DNA of 14,363 nt, taken from NCBI GenBank assembly GCA_023301785.1, contig JALZUF010000264.1:1-14363 (forward strand). Direction: 5' to 3'. The notes beneath the pieces were generated by a model that had not been told where the DNA came from, searched no databases, and saw only the letters and a program-made list of their open reading frames with translations. Source of the stretch: Alphaproteobacteria bacterium (lineage in GTDB: Bacteria; Pseudomonadota; Alphaproteobacteria; Micavibrionales; Micavibrionaceae). This document shows positions 1 to 6,410 of this stretch, in pieces (positions within the stretch are counted from its first letter, which is position 1; each line of letters begins with the position of its first letter). A program made the translations under genes and the position numbers.

Positions 1-1167
1 ACATACGAACAAGTTCAAGCGGCTAAAGATGGCGTTAAAGATGACCTCACCACGCCACTAATGAAGGATGTCATTAATCCTCTCTATGAGGCTTACGCTA
101 TTTTAGATGCCGCTCGCCAACGTCGCGGCGCACTTGATTTAGATTTACCTGAACGACAAATCCTCATTAGTGATAAAGGCAAAATGACAGGCGTTAAAAA
201 ACGCTCGCGCCTTGATGCCCACAAGCTTATCGAAGAATTTATGATTTTGGCAAACGTTGCCGCCGCAAAAGCCCTCGAAGCCAAAGATGCACCATGTGTG
301 TACCGTATCCACGACAAACCATCTTCCGACAAGCTTGATGCCGCCCGTGAATTTTTAGAAGCCTTTGATCTATCTCTATCCAAAAATGGGATCGCAAAAC
401 CAGCGCAACTCAATCACCTTTTGAAAAAAGCATCAGAGTCGCAATATTCGCAACTCATCTCACAAGTCATCTTACGCACACAAAGCCAAGCCATTTATCA
501 TCCTGAAAATATTGGACACTTTGGTTTAGCGTTGGATCGTTACGCCCACTTTACATCTCCAATACGTCGATATGCCGACCTCCTCGTTCATCGCTCTCTA
601 ATACGCGCTTATGGCTTAGGCGAAGGTGGTTTAAGTGAAGAAGAAGAAGATGTCACTTTAACGGAAAAAGCAGATCACATTTCCCAAACTGAGCGTAAAA
701 GTAGTGAAGCCGAAAGAAACGCCACTGATCGCTTTACTGCTGCATGGATGTCGGAACGTATAGGTGCAGAATTTTCTGGTGTCATCAACGGCGTCACACG
801 CTTTGGCTTATTTGTAACCTTGGATGAAAATGGGGCAGACGGCCTAGTGCCTATGCGCTCTCTACCTGATGATTATTACATCCACGATGAGGCGCAGCAC
901 GCACTCGTTGGAAGAAAACATAAAAGAATTTACCGCCTTGGTGCGCCCGTAAAAATCCGCCTCAAAGAAGCCGATGGCTTAACAGGGTCTTCCGTTTTTG
1001 AAATGGCAAATAACGACAGCGCAGATATTCCAGGCATTAAATTTAAAAAAGTTAAAATGTACCAATCGTCAAATAAAAATGGCCAGAAGAAAAATTATAA
1101 GAAAAACAAAAAAGGGAATAAAACCCCTGGCAAAACAAAAAACCGAAACTTCAAAAAGAAAAAATAA
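1..1167 (+). CDS. rnr: Ribonuclease R, C-terminal part (5' end outside window)
   Basis: This is a 3'-to-5' exoribonuclease of the RNase II/R family, which degrades structured RNA in the cytoplasm. The reading frame is open from base 1, so the cold-shock domains and the catalytic aspartates of the RNB domain lie upstream of the window. The visible 388 residues hold the distal RNB domain, including the family motif YAHFTSPIRRYADLLVHR near visible residues 181-198. An S1 RNA-binding domain follows near residues 257-325, recognisable by FSGVINGVTRFGLFV. The last 50 or so residues are a lysine/asparagine-rich basic tail, usual for RNase R and separating it from RNase II. The TAA stop touches the stop codon of the convergent downstream gene with no spacer and no visible terminator. 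Identification is secure; only the 5' extent is unknown. Confidence 0.95.
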   Translation, partial: TYEQVQAAKDGVKDDLTTPLMKDVINPLYEAYAILDAARQRRGALDLDLPERQILISDKGKMTGVKKRSRLDAHKLIEEFMILANVAAAKALEAKDAPCVYRIHDKPSSDKLDAAREFLEAFDLSLSKNGIAKPAQLNHLLKKASESQYSQLISQVILRTQSQAIYHPENIGHFGLALDRYAHFTSPIRRYADLLVHRSLIRAYGLGEGGLSEEEEDVTLTEKADHISQTERKSSEAERNATDRFTAAWMSERIGAEFSGVINGVTRFGLFVTLDENGADGLVPMRSLPDDYYIHDEAQHALVGRKHKRIYRLGAPVKIRLKEADGLTGSSVFEMANNDSADIPGIKFKKVKMYQSSNKNGQKKNYKKNKKGNKTPGKTKNRNFKKKK

Positions 1168-2061
1168 CTAAGCTACACCAAACGTTAAACGATGTGCCGC
1201 TTTAGACGCAGCCCTATGTAAGAATTTAGCGTCTTTTTCATCACGAGGTTCTCCGCCACGGCTTTCCAACATCTGCCGTTTTATTCTTTCTCTCAACGCC
1301 TCTAACTGCGTAACTTCAGGAGGCGGTACAACTTGCTTTAAACCGTAATAATTTTCGTAAATATCTTTATACGAAGGCCCAGGTGTCATCGTGCTTTTTG
1401 TGACCGTGATGTAGGGCGTAGATGGAGCTTCAATAGCACTATCAATTAAATCCTTACTCCCTTTAATAGCACCCCATATTTCATGGCTGTCATTATTGAC
1501 CCCCATAAAACGAACCACAACTGGTAACTCCAACAAATCAGGGGCCTCCCACGGGACGCGCCCTTCTCCCTCATAATCAGTCATAATTTCAATAGCGCGT
1601 GCAATGGCGCAAACAGTTAAATGATTCGACTCTAAAGGATCATCGCTACCTTTACCTTTATTCCTGTCGTGACTAAAAATTGTACGATAACCTTCACGTT
1701 CAGCATAAGCATAAAGTTCTTTATCCTTAGTGCCGCCTAATTCTAAATATTTAACATGATTAACACGGCCAAAGTGAGAAGCCAAAGAAGGTACAACCCT
1801 ATGTGTAATGCATTCATCTACTAAATCGGGTAAGGCGTTAGACTTAGCAATATCAAAATATAGTGGCGCAGACTCCGGTAGACATAGAACATAAGCGGCA
1901 TAAAATTTTTGAGCCGCTGTTTCGGTTAGATCTAGCTGCTCAACGGCGACCTCTTGCGGTGTATGCCCCCGCGCAACCAAGGAAAAGGCATGCCCATAAG
2001 TAACCCCAAAAAGGGTATTAGACCTCAACCCATCCACATCAATAAAAGCAGGAAATGACAT
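1168..2061 (-). CDS. DUF433-like HTH fused to DUF5615/Mut7-C-like PIN nuclease domain, with C-terminal extension
   Basis: This 297-residue protein has no assigned function. Residues about 5-60 resemble the DUF433 helix-turn-helix fold, with the typical pattern LVARGHTPQEVAVEQLDL followed by a helix ending FYAAYV. Residues about 79-133 resemble the DUF5615 PIN-like fold: LVDE (D82, E83), then HVKYLELGG, KDKEL (D113, E115), YAEREGYRTIFSHDRN (D132). These acidic residues match the places where the family keeps its metal ligands, except that the usual last Asp of D-x-D is Asn134. Residues about 165-297 are an extension I do not recognise, ending in a charged helix. DUF433 and DUF5615 are normally separate adjacent genes, predicted to be antitoxin and toxin. 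Here they sit in one chain, so a self-restrained nuclease or an RNA/DNA-binding regulator is possible. The start is ATG with a GGTGAG element about 11 bases upstream. It is convergent with rnr and divergent from rpmG. The domain assignment rests on pattern recognition, not a profile search. Confidence 0.7.
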   Translation of the reverse strand: MSFPAFIDVDGLRSNTLFGVTYGHAFSLVARGHTPQEVAVEQLDLTETAAQKFYAAYVLCLPESAPLYFDIAKSNALPDLVDECITHRVVPSLASHFGRVNHVKYLELGGTKDKELYAYAEREGYRTIFSHDRNKGKGSDDPLESNHLTVCAIARAIEIMTDYEGEGRVPWEAPDLLELPVVVRFMGVNNDSHEIWGAIKGSKDLIDSAIEAPSTPYITVTKSTMTPGPSYKDIYENYYGLKQVVPPPEVTQLEALRERIKRQMLESRGGEPRDEKDAKFLHRAASKAAHRLTFGVA

Positions 2062-2093
2062 AAAATTACACTCACCATGAATATCAGAGGTCT

Positions 2094-2122
2094 TTTAAAC
2101 ATGATTTTGCATATTATTTCAA
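2094..2122 (-). promoter_or_regulatory. Candidate sigma-70 promoter of the DUF433-PIN fusion gene
   Basis: On the minus strand a TTGAAA -35 element (2117-2122) and a TTTAAA -10 element (2094-2099) are separated by 17 bases. They lie about 33 bases upstream of the ATG at 2061. The match to the consensus is 5/6 and 4/6. No transcription data are available. Confidence 0.4.
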
Positions 2123-2131
2123 TAAGTTTTC

Positions 2132-2159
2132 TTGACTTCTGCTCAAAAACCCTTATTTT
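2132..2159 (+). promoter_or_regulatory. Candidate rpmG promoter
   Basis: TTGACT (2132-2137) and TATTTT (2154-2159) are 16 bases apart, about 43 bases before the rpmG ATG. A direct repeat AACCCTTAT (2148-2156 and 2177-2185, 29 bases apart) overlaps and follows it. An alternating TATATATATA stretch lies just before the start codon. The exact -10 element is uncertain in this AT-rich region. Confidence 0.35.
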
Positions 2160-2202
2160 CACGACATAATTTAAATAACCCTTATATATATAGAGATACA
2201 AA

Positions 2203-2412
2203 ATGGCTAAAAAAGGTAACGCAGTTAAAGTCCGCATGGAAAGTTCAGCAGGAACAGGATACCGCTATTACAAGCGTAAAAACCCTAAGACAATGACTGA
2301 AAAAATGAAAATGAAAAAATATGACCCATGGGCTGTAAATGCTGAAACTGGTAAACGTGGTATGCATGTTTTATTCGAGGAAAAGAAAATGCCTCCTCAC
2401 AAGAAGAACTAA
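2203..2412 (+). CDS. rpmG: Large ribosomal subunit protein bL33, with inserted loop
   Basis: L33 is a small basic protein of the 50S subunit near the E site. The first 43 residues fit the family closely: MAKKGNAVKVRMESSAGTGY, then YYKRKNPKTMTEKM and KMKKYDP. It is the cysteine-free type, with no zinc-binding CxxC pairs. After KYDP the usual short link to the final strand is replaced by WAVNAETGK before RGMHVLFEEKKM, and the chain ends in PPHKKN. The protein is therefore 69 residues, against about 55 in most alphaproteobacteria. The start is the first ATG and fits the universal MAK beginning. There is no strong Shine-Dalgarno sequence; GAGA lies about 6 bases upstream. It is monocistronic by its surroundings, with its own promoter and terminator. 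Confidence 0.93.
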   Translation: MAKKGNAVKVRMESSAGTGYRYYKRKNPKTMTEKMKMKKYDPWAVNAETGKRGMHVLFEEKKMPPHKKN

Positions 2413-2437
2413 TCTTCTTATACCGTATATACAAATC

Positions 2438-2465
2438 AGGCGCTTATATTCTAAGCGCCTTTTTT
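2438..2465 (+). terminator. Rho-independent terminator of rpmG
   Basis: A perfect 9-bp stem AGGCGCTTA/TAAGCGCCT (2438-2446 with 2452-2460) has a 5-base loop and runs into T6 at 2460-2465. It lies 26 bases after the rpmG stop and before the convergent pleD stop. In the minus direction the stem is not followed by a T run, so it acts mainly on rpmG. Confidence 0.85.
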
Positions 2466-2485
2466 ATTGTTTATAATGAAACAGT

Positions 2486-3916
2486 TTAATCAATAAACAT
2501 TCTAGGCTCTGGAATGAAATCAGTAGGCTCCAAGCGACCAGATTCATGAAAGAAACTAACATTACGCCCACCTTCTTTGGCAGCGTACAATGCATCATCA
2601 ACTTCCTTCATTGCCTTTTCAGGATCCGCAACCGTCCCCTTTTCAACAATCGTTCCACCAAGGGATGTGGTTATCTTCAAACTACCTTCGGGTACCTTAC
2701 AGGTAAATGGCTTATCTGCGATGGCCGTTCGTAGTCTTTCCGCGACGATATGCGCCATCTCATTTGTCACGTCAGGAAGAATAGCCACAAATTCCTCACC
2801 ACCCAAACGCGCAACCATATCAAAACCACGTAGCTTATCTTGCAAACGCTCCGCAAATTCTTTTAGAATTTCATCACCAACCGCATGACCATAAGTATCA
2901 TTTACATGTTTGAAATTATCGATATCAACCATCAACAAGCCCAAGGCCTTACGGCTTGTTTCATTTTTCTGTAATAATTTTTGCAAGTGAACTTCAAAAT
3001 AACGACGGTTGTACAAACCCGTCAACGAGTCCGTCAACGCCATTGATAAGCTTATTTCATAAGTAGAACGCAATCGCTCTTGGAATCTTTTACGTCTAAT
3101 TTGCGTGCGCACACGCGCCAATAACTCATTCTTATCGATTGGGCGTAAAATATAATCATGCGCGCCAATTTCCAAACCATGCGCAATACGCGACATATCT
3201 TCCTCACCAGCCACCATCAAAATCGGAACTGATCGTGATCTTTCACTTGATCTAAGATGAGAGCAAAGCCTTAATCCATCTTCAGAATTAAGATTCAAAC
3301 TAATGATCATTAAATCATAATCATTGTTCGTAACACGCTCCATCGCCTCTACACCCGTTTTAGCAATATCGGTGATGTCATTATCAACTTCTAAAGATTG
3401 AACAACTTTCTCACTATCATAATCTTGATCGTCAACGATTAAGACACGTGCATTTTCCACTGGTTCGGTCATGGCAGTGCCACCTTTATCAACCACACCC
3501 AGCTGACTCGCCGTATTTTCACGCACGCGCCATTCATCAATTGTCATCTTAAGACGCACCAGCGACCTTACACGCGCCATCAGCGCCGTATCATTAAGTG
3601 GCTTACTCAGAAAATCATCGGCACCCGCTTCTAATCCACGCACGCGGTCTGCAGCATCGGTCAACGCCGTCACCATAACAACAGGAATATGGGCGTGCTC
3701 TGGGTTTTCTTTAATCTTACGACAGACTTCAAAACCATCCATGCCTGGCATCATGACATCTAACAAAACAATATCTGGACTGTCACGCTCAACTTTATCA
3801 AGAGCCTCTTGACCGCTTGTCGCGGTAAGAACCTCATAATATTCACTCGCCAATTTGGCTTCCAATAACTTCACATTGGGTAAAATATCATCAACAACCA
3901 GTACGCGCGCAGACAT
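2486..3916 (-). CDS. pleD: PleD response regulator diguanylate cyclase (REC-REC-GGDEF)
   Basis: PleD makes cyclic di-GMP from two GTP when phosphorylated, driving the motile-to-sessile polar transition in Caulobacter-type cells. REC1 (residues 4-120) has the full phosphorylation site: D9/D10, D53 in LLDVMMPG, T83 and K105. REC2 (157-275) is degenerate: Ser206 replaces the phospho-Asp and Arg258 the conserved Lys. This is as expected for the PleD adaptor domain, which serves in dimerisation. The GGDEF domain (about 295-460) has GGEEF at 372-376, the metal ligand region VDIDNFK, and the allosteric inhibitory site R363-G-F-D366 five residues before GGEEF. Catalysis and product inhibition should therefore both be intact. 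The 476-residue length is near the Caulobacter protein. The ATG is preceded by a good AAGGAA Shine-Dalgarno. It lies 22 bases after divK and is very likely in the same transcript. Confidence 0.95.
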   Translation of the reverse strand: MSARVLVVDDILPNVKLLEAKLASEYYEVLTATSGQEALDKVERDSPDIVLLDVMMPGMDGFEVCRKIKENPEHAHIPVVMVTALTDAADRVRGLEAGADDFLSKPLNDTALMARVRSLVRLKMTIDEWRVRENTASQLGVVDKGGTAMTEPVENARVLIVDDQDYDSEKVVQSLEVDNDITDIAKTGVEAMERVTNNDYDLMIISLNLNSEDGLRLCSHLRSSERSRSVPILMVAGEEDMSRIAHGLEIGAHDYILRPIDKNELLARVRTQIRRKRFQERLRSTYEISLSMALTDSLTGLYNRRYFEVHLQKLLQKNETSRKALGLLMVDIDNFKHVNDTYGHAVGDEILKEFAERLQDKLRGFDMVARLGGEEFVAILPDVTNEMAHIVAERLRTAIADKPFTCKVPEGSLKITTSLGGTIVEKGTVADPEKAMKEVDDALYAAKEGGRNVSFFHESGRLEPTDFIPEPRMFID

Positions 3917-3938
3917 TCAGTATTCCTTTTTTAAATTA

Positions 3939-4304
3939 TTAATCTAAATATTTTTGAATTGTTTCAAGAAAACTTGTGACCGAAATTGGCTTAGAAATAT
4001 AATCCTCACAGCCACCTTCTCTAATCTTTTCTTCATCACCCTTCATAGCAAACGCAGTGACAGCAATAACGGGAATAGATTTTAAATCATCATCTTGTTT
4101 CAATAACTTTGTAACATCCAATCCTGAAATTTCAGGCAGTTGAATATCCATTAAAATTAAATCTGGCATTTCTTTACGCGCCAACTCAACAGCATCGTTA
4201 CCATTTTGAGTTTGAACAGTGTCAATACCATGCACTTCCAGTAAATCCTGAAAGAGTTTCATATTTAATTCATTATCTTCGACTATTAATACTTTTTTTG
4301 GCAT
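3939..4304 (-). CDS. divK: DivK single-domain response regulator
   Basis: DivK is a stand-alone receiver domain. In Caulobacter-type cells it is phosphorylated by DivJ and dephosphorylated by PleC, and it controls the CckA-CtrA cell-cycle pathway through DivL. The 121-residue chain is one complete REC domain: E9/D10 acidic pocket, D53 phospho-acceptor in LILMDIQLPEISG, T83 in VTAFAMKGD, and the KPI lysine. There is no output domain. Its position directly upstream of pleD is the arrangement conserved in alphaproteobacteria, which makes the DivK name firm. The start codon follows an AAGAG element. Only 67 bases separate it from the stop of the upstream eipB-like gene, so the three genes may be partly co-transcribed. 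A weak minus-strand promoter (TTGTTA, 15-base spacer, TAGAAT) can be drawn in this gap. Confidence 0.92.
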   Translation of the reverse strand: MPKKVLIVEDNELNMKLFQDLLEVHGIDTVQTQNGNDAVELARKEMPDLILMDIQLPEISGLDVTKLLKQDDDLKSIPVIAVTAFAMKGDEEKIREGGCEDYISKPISVTSFLETIQKYLD

Positions 4305-4371
4305 TTACTCTTAAAACTCACTTTTTTATAAAACTCATAGATTCTAGCAGTATTCCTGAATTAACAATATA

Positions 4372-5244
4372 CTATTTTACGCGTTTGATTGCCTTTTCGC
4401 ATTTTTCATTATTTTCTACAGGATCTAGCGCAACCAGCTTCTGCGTCACGGAAAAATCATCATATTCAATTAACATATCCGAGATAATGCCATTGTCATG
4501 AAAAACCATACTCATCTCATAATCTGCGGATGCTTCGTCATTTAAGGTTGGGAAAACCGCCATTCTCACATTCCATGCTGGCGTATTAAGCAGCGTCATA
4601 TCAATTTCATCCGACGCCTCCACCAATTTTAGGGCATTAGCAGGTTTACCAATGAACGTGTTGATCTCAACAGGTCCTTCATCGTCACTGCCATCAAACA
4701 CAACGGCTTGAAAAAACTTTTTATTCGCTTTGGCCTTTTGAATCATTTCAACCGTATGCGCCATTGGAAACAACGCCTCTTGGTTCAATTTAAAATCTAA
4801 ATCCTCTGGCATAGTAAATGTTGCCTTACCGCCTTTATCCGCAACAACTGCCTTCCCTCTTAATTCTTGATACAAAACATCATCACGTTTGCGGCGCGCT
4901 GAAAAATTAAAGCTTTCACCATTAAATGTTTCAAACGTGGAAAAATCTGACGTTACACGCATACTAGGACTATCTGCATATTCGTAGAATAAGTTAAAAC
5001 GATGATCTGTCGTCCACGCATCACAAGATGGCTTCCATTCGTAAAACATCTTACCGCTTATATTAATAACCTGCGAACCACTACGTGTTGCAACAAGGTT
5101 AATATCATAAAGCGCTTTATGTGGCGCTAAACTCGCTTTAGCTTCAGATAGATCTTCCAAATTCTTAGCTATGGCACCAAAGCTTATAAAGAAAAGCGTC
5201 AAAGATAGAGTGATCGCAACAACAGATTTTTTTAACAAGGTCAT
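4372..5244 (-). CDS. DUF1849/EipB-family periplasmic cell-envelope protein
   Basis: The DUF1849 family, called EipB in Brucella, consists of secreted beta-spiral proteins needed for envelope integrity. From the chosen ATG the first 27 residues are a signal peptide: TLLKK, a hydrophobic core VVAITLSLTLFFISFGA, then a likely cut after AIA. The mature part opens with the family motif LAPHKALYDINLV. It has two cysteines, C74 in PSCDAW and C282 near the C-terminus, matching the disulfide-forming pair known for EipB. An ATG 33 bases further upstream (5277) is open in frame. I reject it because a good promoter would start transcription at about 5266, downstream of it, and because GGGAAAG precedes 5244. 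The gene reads towards divK-pleD. Confidence 0.85.
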   Translation of the reverse strand: MTLLKKSVVAITLSLTLFFISFGAIAKNLEDLSEAKASLAPHKALYDINLVATRSGSQVINISGKMFYEWKPSCDAWTTDHRFNLFYEYADSPSMRVTSDFSTFETFNGESFNFSARRKRDDVLYQELRGKAVVADKGGKATFTMPEDLDFKLNQEALFPMAHTVEMIQKAKANKKFFQAVVFDGSDDEGPVEINTFIGKPANALKLVEASDEIDMTLLNTPAWNVRMAVFPTLNDEASADYEMSMVFHDNGIISDMLIEYDDFSVTQKLVALDPVENNEKCEKAIKRVK

Positions 5245-5272
5245 AAAGTACTTTCCCAATTCATAAGCGTTT

Positions 5273-5301
5273 ATCATACGGCATATATGCTTTTCAGTAA
5301 A
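5273..5301 (-). promoter_or_regulatory. Candidate promoter of the eipB-like gene with a palindrome in its spacer
   Basis: On the minus strand TTTACT (5296-5301) and TATGAT (5273-5278, 5/6) are separated by exactly 17 bases. The 10-base perfect palindrome GCATATATGC (5281-5290) sits inside that spacer and could be an operator. The predicted start of transcription, about 5266, supports translation from 5244 rather than 5277. Confidence 0.45.
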
Positions 5302-5325
5302 ATCTATTTAGATCGAACCCAAAAC

Positions 5326-5340
5326 AGGCAAAGCTTGCCT
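5326..5340. repeat. Short inverted repeat in the eipB/dgc divergent spacer
   Basis: AGGCAA and TTGCCT arms flank a 3-base centre AGC. The repeat lies in the roughly 250-base non-coding region between the divergent eipB-like and GGDEF genes. It is upstream of both promoters and has no T run, so it is a possible regulator site rather than a terminator. The rest of this spacer holds the two candidate promoters and nothing else I recognise. Confidence 0.35.
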
Positions 5341-5435
5341 TCACCAGATGCAAAAATGATCTTAACCTGAAAAAATTACCATAAGCTTAAGACAAACTAT
5401 TATATTAACCCATTGAAATTACTGCATTCTTCAGA

Positions 5436-5452
5436 TTGGCACGCTCTTCGCA
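5436..5452 (+). promoter_or_regulatory. Candidate sigma-54 (-24/-12) promoter of the GGDEF gene
   Basis: TTGGCACG, four bases, then TCGCA: the GG and GC doublets are exactly 10 bases apart. The whole TGGCACG block matches the RpoN consensus, and only the first position after the -13 T differs (C for T). Start of transcription would be near 5463, giving a 5' leader of about 30 bases before the ATG at 5493. A sigma-70 reading is weaker (TTGGCA, 17 bases, TATTTA). Confidence 0.45.
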
Positions 5453-5492
5453 ATGTAATATTTAGGTTTAACGGAAATACGAAGAATAAAAT

Positions 5493-6242
5493 ATGTTTGA
5501 TAATATCCCACAGAAGCCCCTTACGAAGGGCATTAAAACAGGTCCTATGCGCGGCAAATGGCTGAATGATGCAAGTGAAGTTTTCTTTGATCTTGATAAT
5601 CACAGCTCAAAAAAAGAAAGCTGGTGGAATTCAATGAGTTCAACAGTTTCTTTATTAAAGCAAGCGCACGAACTTATTTCACATGCTGAAAAACGCATTA
5701 AGGCACAAGCTGAGCGTATTAAAAAGTTAGAAGAAATCTCAAATACGGATGAACTGACAGGCATCAAAAATCGCCGCGGATTTATGTATGAATTCGAAAG
5801 AGAATTAGACCGTGTTGATCGCGACAAATCTCAAGGTGGATTATTGATCATGATTGACCTCGATAATTTCAAATCCATTAACGACACTTACGGTCACGAA
5901 GTTGGCGACCAAGCATTAAAGCTTGTCGGAACAACATTGGATACCGATATTCGTAAGATGGATGTTGCCGGCCGTTTAGGCGGAGATGAGTTTGTTATTC
6001 TGTTTGTGAATACAGATCGCAAACAAGCTTTGGAACGCGCTCAGTTTTTAATCAAAAAACTCAACAACCTATCTTTCATTTGGAAAGGTACAGAGATCGA
6101 TGTGCGTGCCTCATTGGGCTTAAAAGAATATAAAAAAGGTAGCAAGGCCGAAACAATATTCAGTGCCGCCGATGCCAGCATGTATGAGAATAAACAACAA
6201 ACAAAAAACCAACGTATAAAACAAGATAACAAGGCGTTCTAA
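5493..6242 (+). CDS. Cytoplasmic GGDEF diguanylate cyclase with coiled-coil N-terminus
   Basis: This is a predicted diguanylate cyclase making cyclic di-GMP. It is 249 residues with no membrane segment or signal peptide. Residues 1-50 have no recognisable domain. Residues about 53-82 form an alanine/lysine/glutamate-rich helix, a likely coiled coil for dimerisation leading straight into NTDELTGIKNRRGF. The GGDEF domain spans about 83-235 with metal ligand D122 in MIDLDNF. The active site GGDEF is at 163-167, and an RxxD inhibitory site (R154-K-M-D157) is at the correct five-residue spacing. It should be catalytically active and product-inhibited. With pleD about 1.6 kb away it makes a second source of c-di-GMP in this neighbourhood. 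The start ATG follows a weak GAAGAA element. The specific orthologue name is not clear. Confidence 0.9.
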   Translation: MFDNIPQKPLTKGIKTGPMRGKWLNDASEVFFDLDNHSSKKESWWNSMSSTVSLLKQAHELISHAEKRIKAQAERIKKLEEISNTDELTGIKNRRGFMYEFERELDRVDRDKSQGGLLIMIDLDNFKSINDTYGHEVGDQALKLVGTTLDTDIRKMDVAGRLGGDEFVILFVNTDRKQALERAQFLIKKLNNLSFIWKGTEIDVRASLGLKEYKKGSKAETIFSAADASMYENKQQTKNQRIKQDNKAF

Positions 6243-6260
6243 TACGCGCCACCTCAGTTT

Positions 6261-6303
6261 CGTCTGCCGTCCCTCCCTAACCGTGAACCCAAATAGGCAG
6301 GCG
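6261..6303 (+). other. Long-loop hairpin in the 3' region of the GGDEF gene
   Basis: CGTCTGCC (6261-6268) pairs with GGCAGGCG (6296-6303) with one G-U pair, enclosing a 27-base loop. It stands 18 bases after the stop codon and directly before a terminator hairpin. The two form a compact, GC-rich structured 3' end. Confidence 0.4.
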
Positions 6304-6306
6304 ATT

Positions 6307-6350
6307 AAAGAGCCCGGATCGCGTCCCCTAACGCATCCGGGTTCGCTTTT
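6307..6350 (+). terminator. Rho-independent terminator after the GGDEF gene
   Basis: AGCCCGGAT (6311-6319) pairs with ATCCGGGTT (6335-6343) with one G-U pair. It is continued by GCGT/ACGC across a single bulged C, and at the base by AAAG/CTTT with a two-base bulge. It ends in CTTTTATT. The -35 box of the next gene begins two bases later. Confidence 0.75.
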
Positions 6351-6351
6351 A

Positions 6352-6379
6352 TTGACATAACGTTAAAATCGTGTATTAT
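6352..6379 (+). promoter_or_regulatory. Strong sigma-70 promoter of the small secreted protein gene
   Basis: A perfect TTGACA (6352-6357), a 16-base spacer and TATTAT (6374-6379, 5/6) give one of the best consensus promoters in the window. The predicted start of transcription is near 6386, some 25 bases before the ATG at 6411. Confidence 0.7.
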
Positions 6380-6410
6380 CCACTCAAATTGATAAAAAGT
6401 AGGATGTCAC

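Noticed and set aside
2025..2237. Minus-strand frame encoding a hydrophobic 70-residue peptide
   Set aside because: It overlaps the start of rpmG and both divergent promoters and has no ribosome site. Its hydrophobicity comes from AT-rich non-coding sequence.
5245..5277. Upstream ATG for the eipB-like gene at 5277
   Set aside because: The predicted promoter starts transcription downstream of it, and the signal peptide is better formed from 5244.
5370..5475. CtrA boxes (TTAA-N7-TTAA) near TTAACCTG and TTAACCCAT
   Set aside because: Only half-sites are present; no full spaced pair was found here or before divK.
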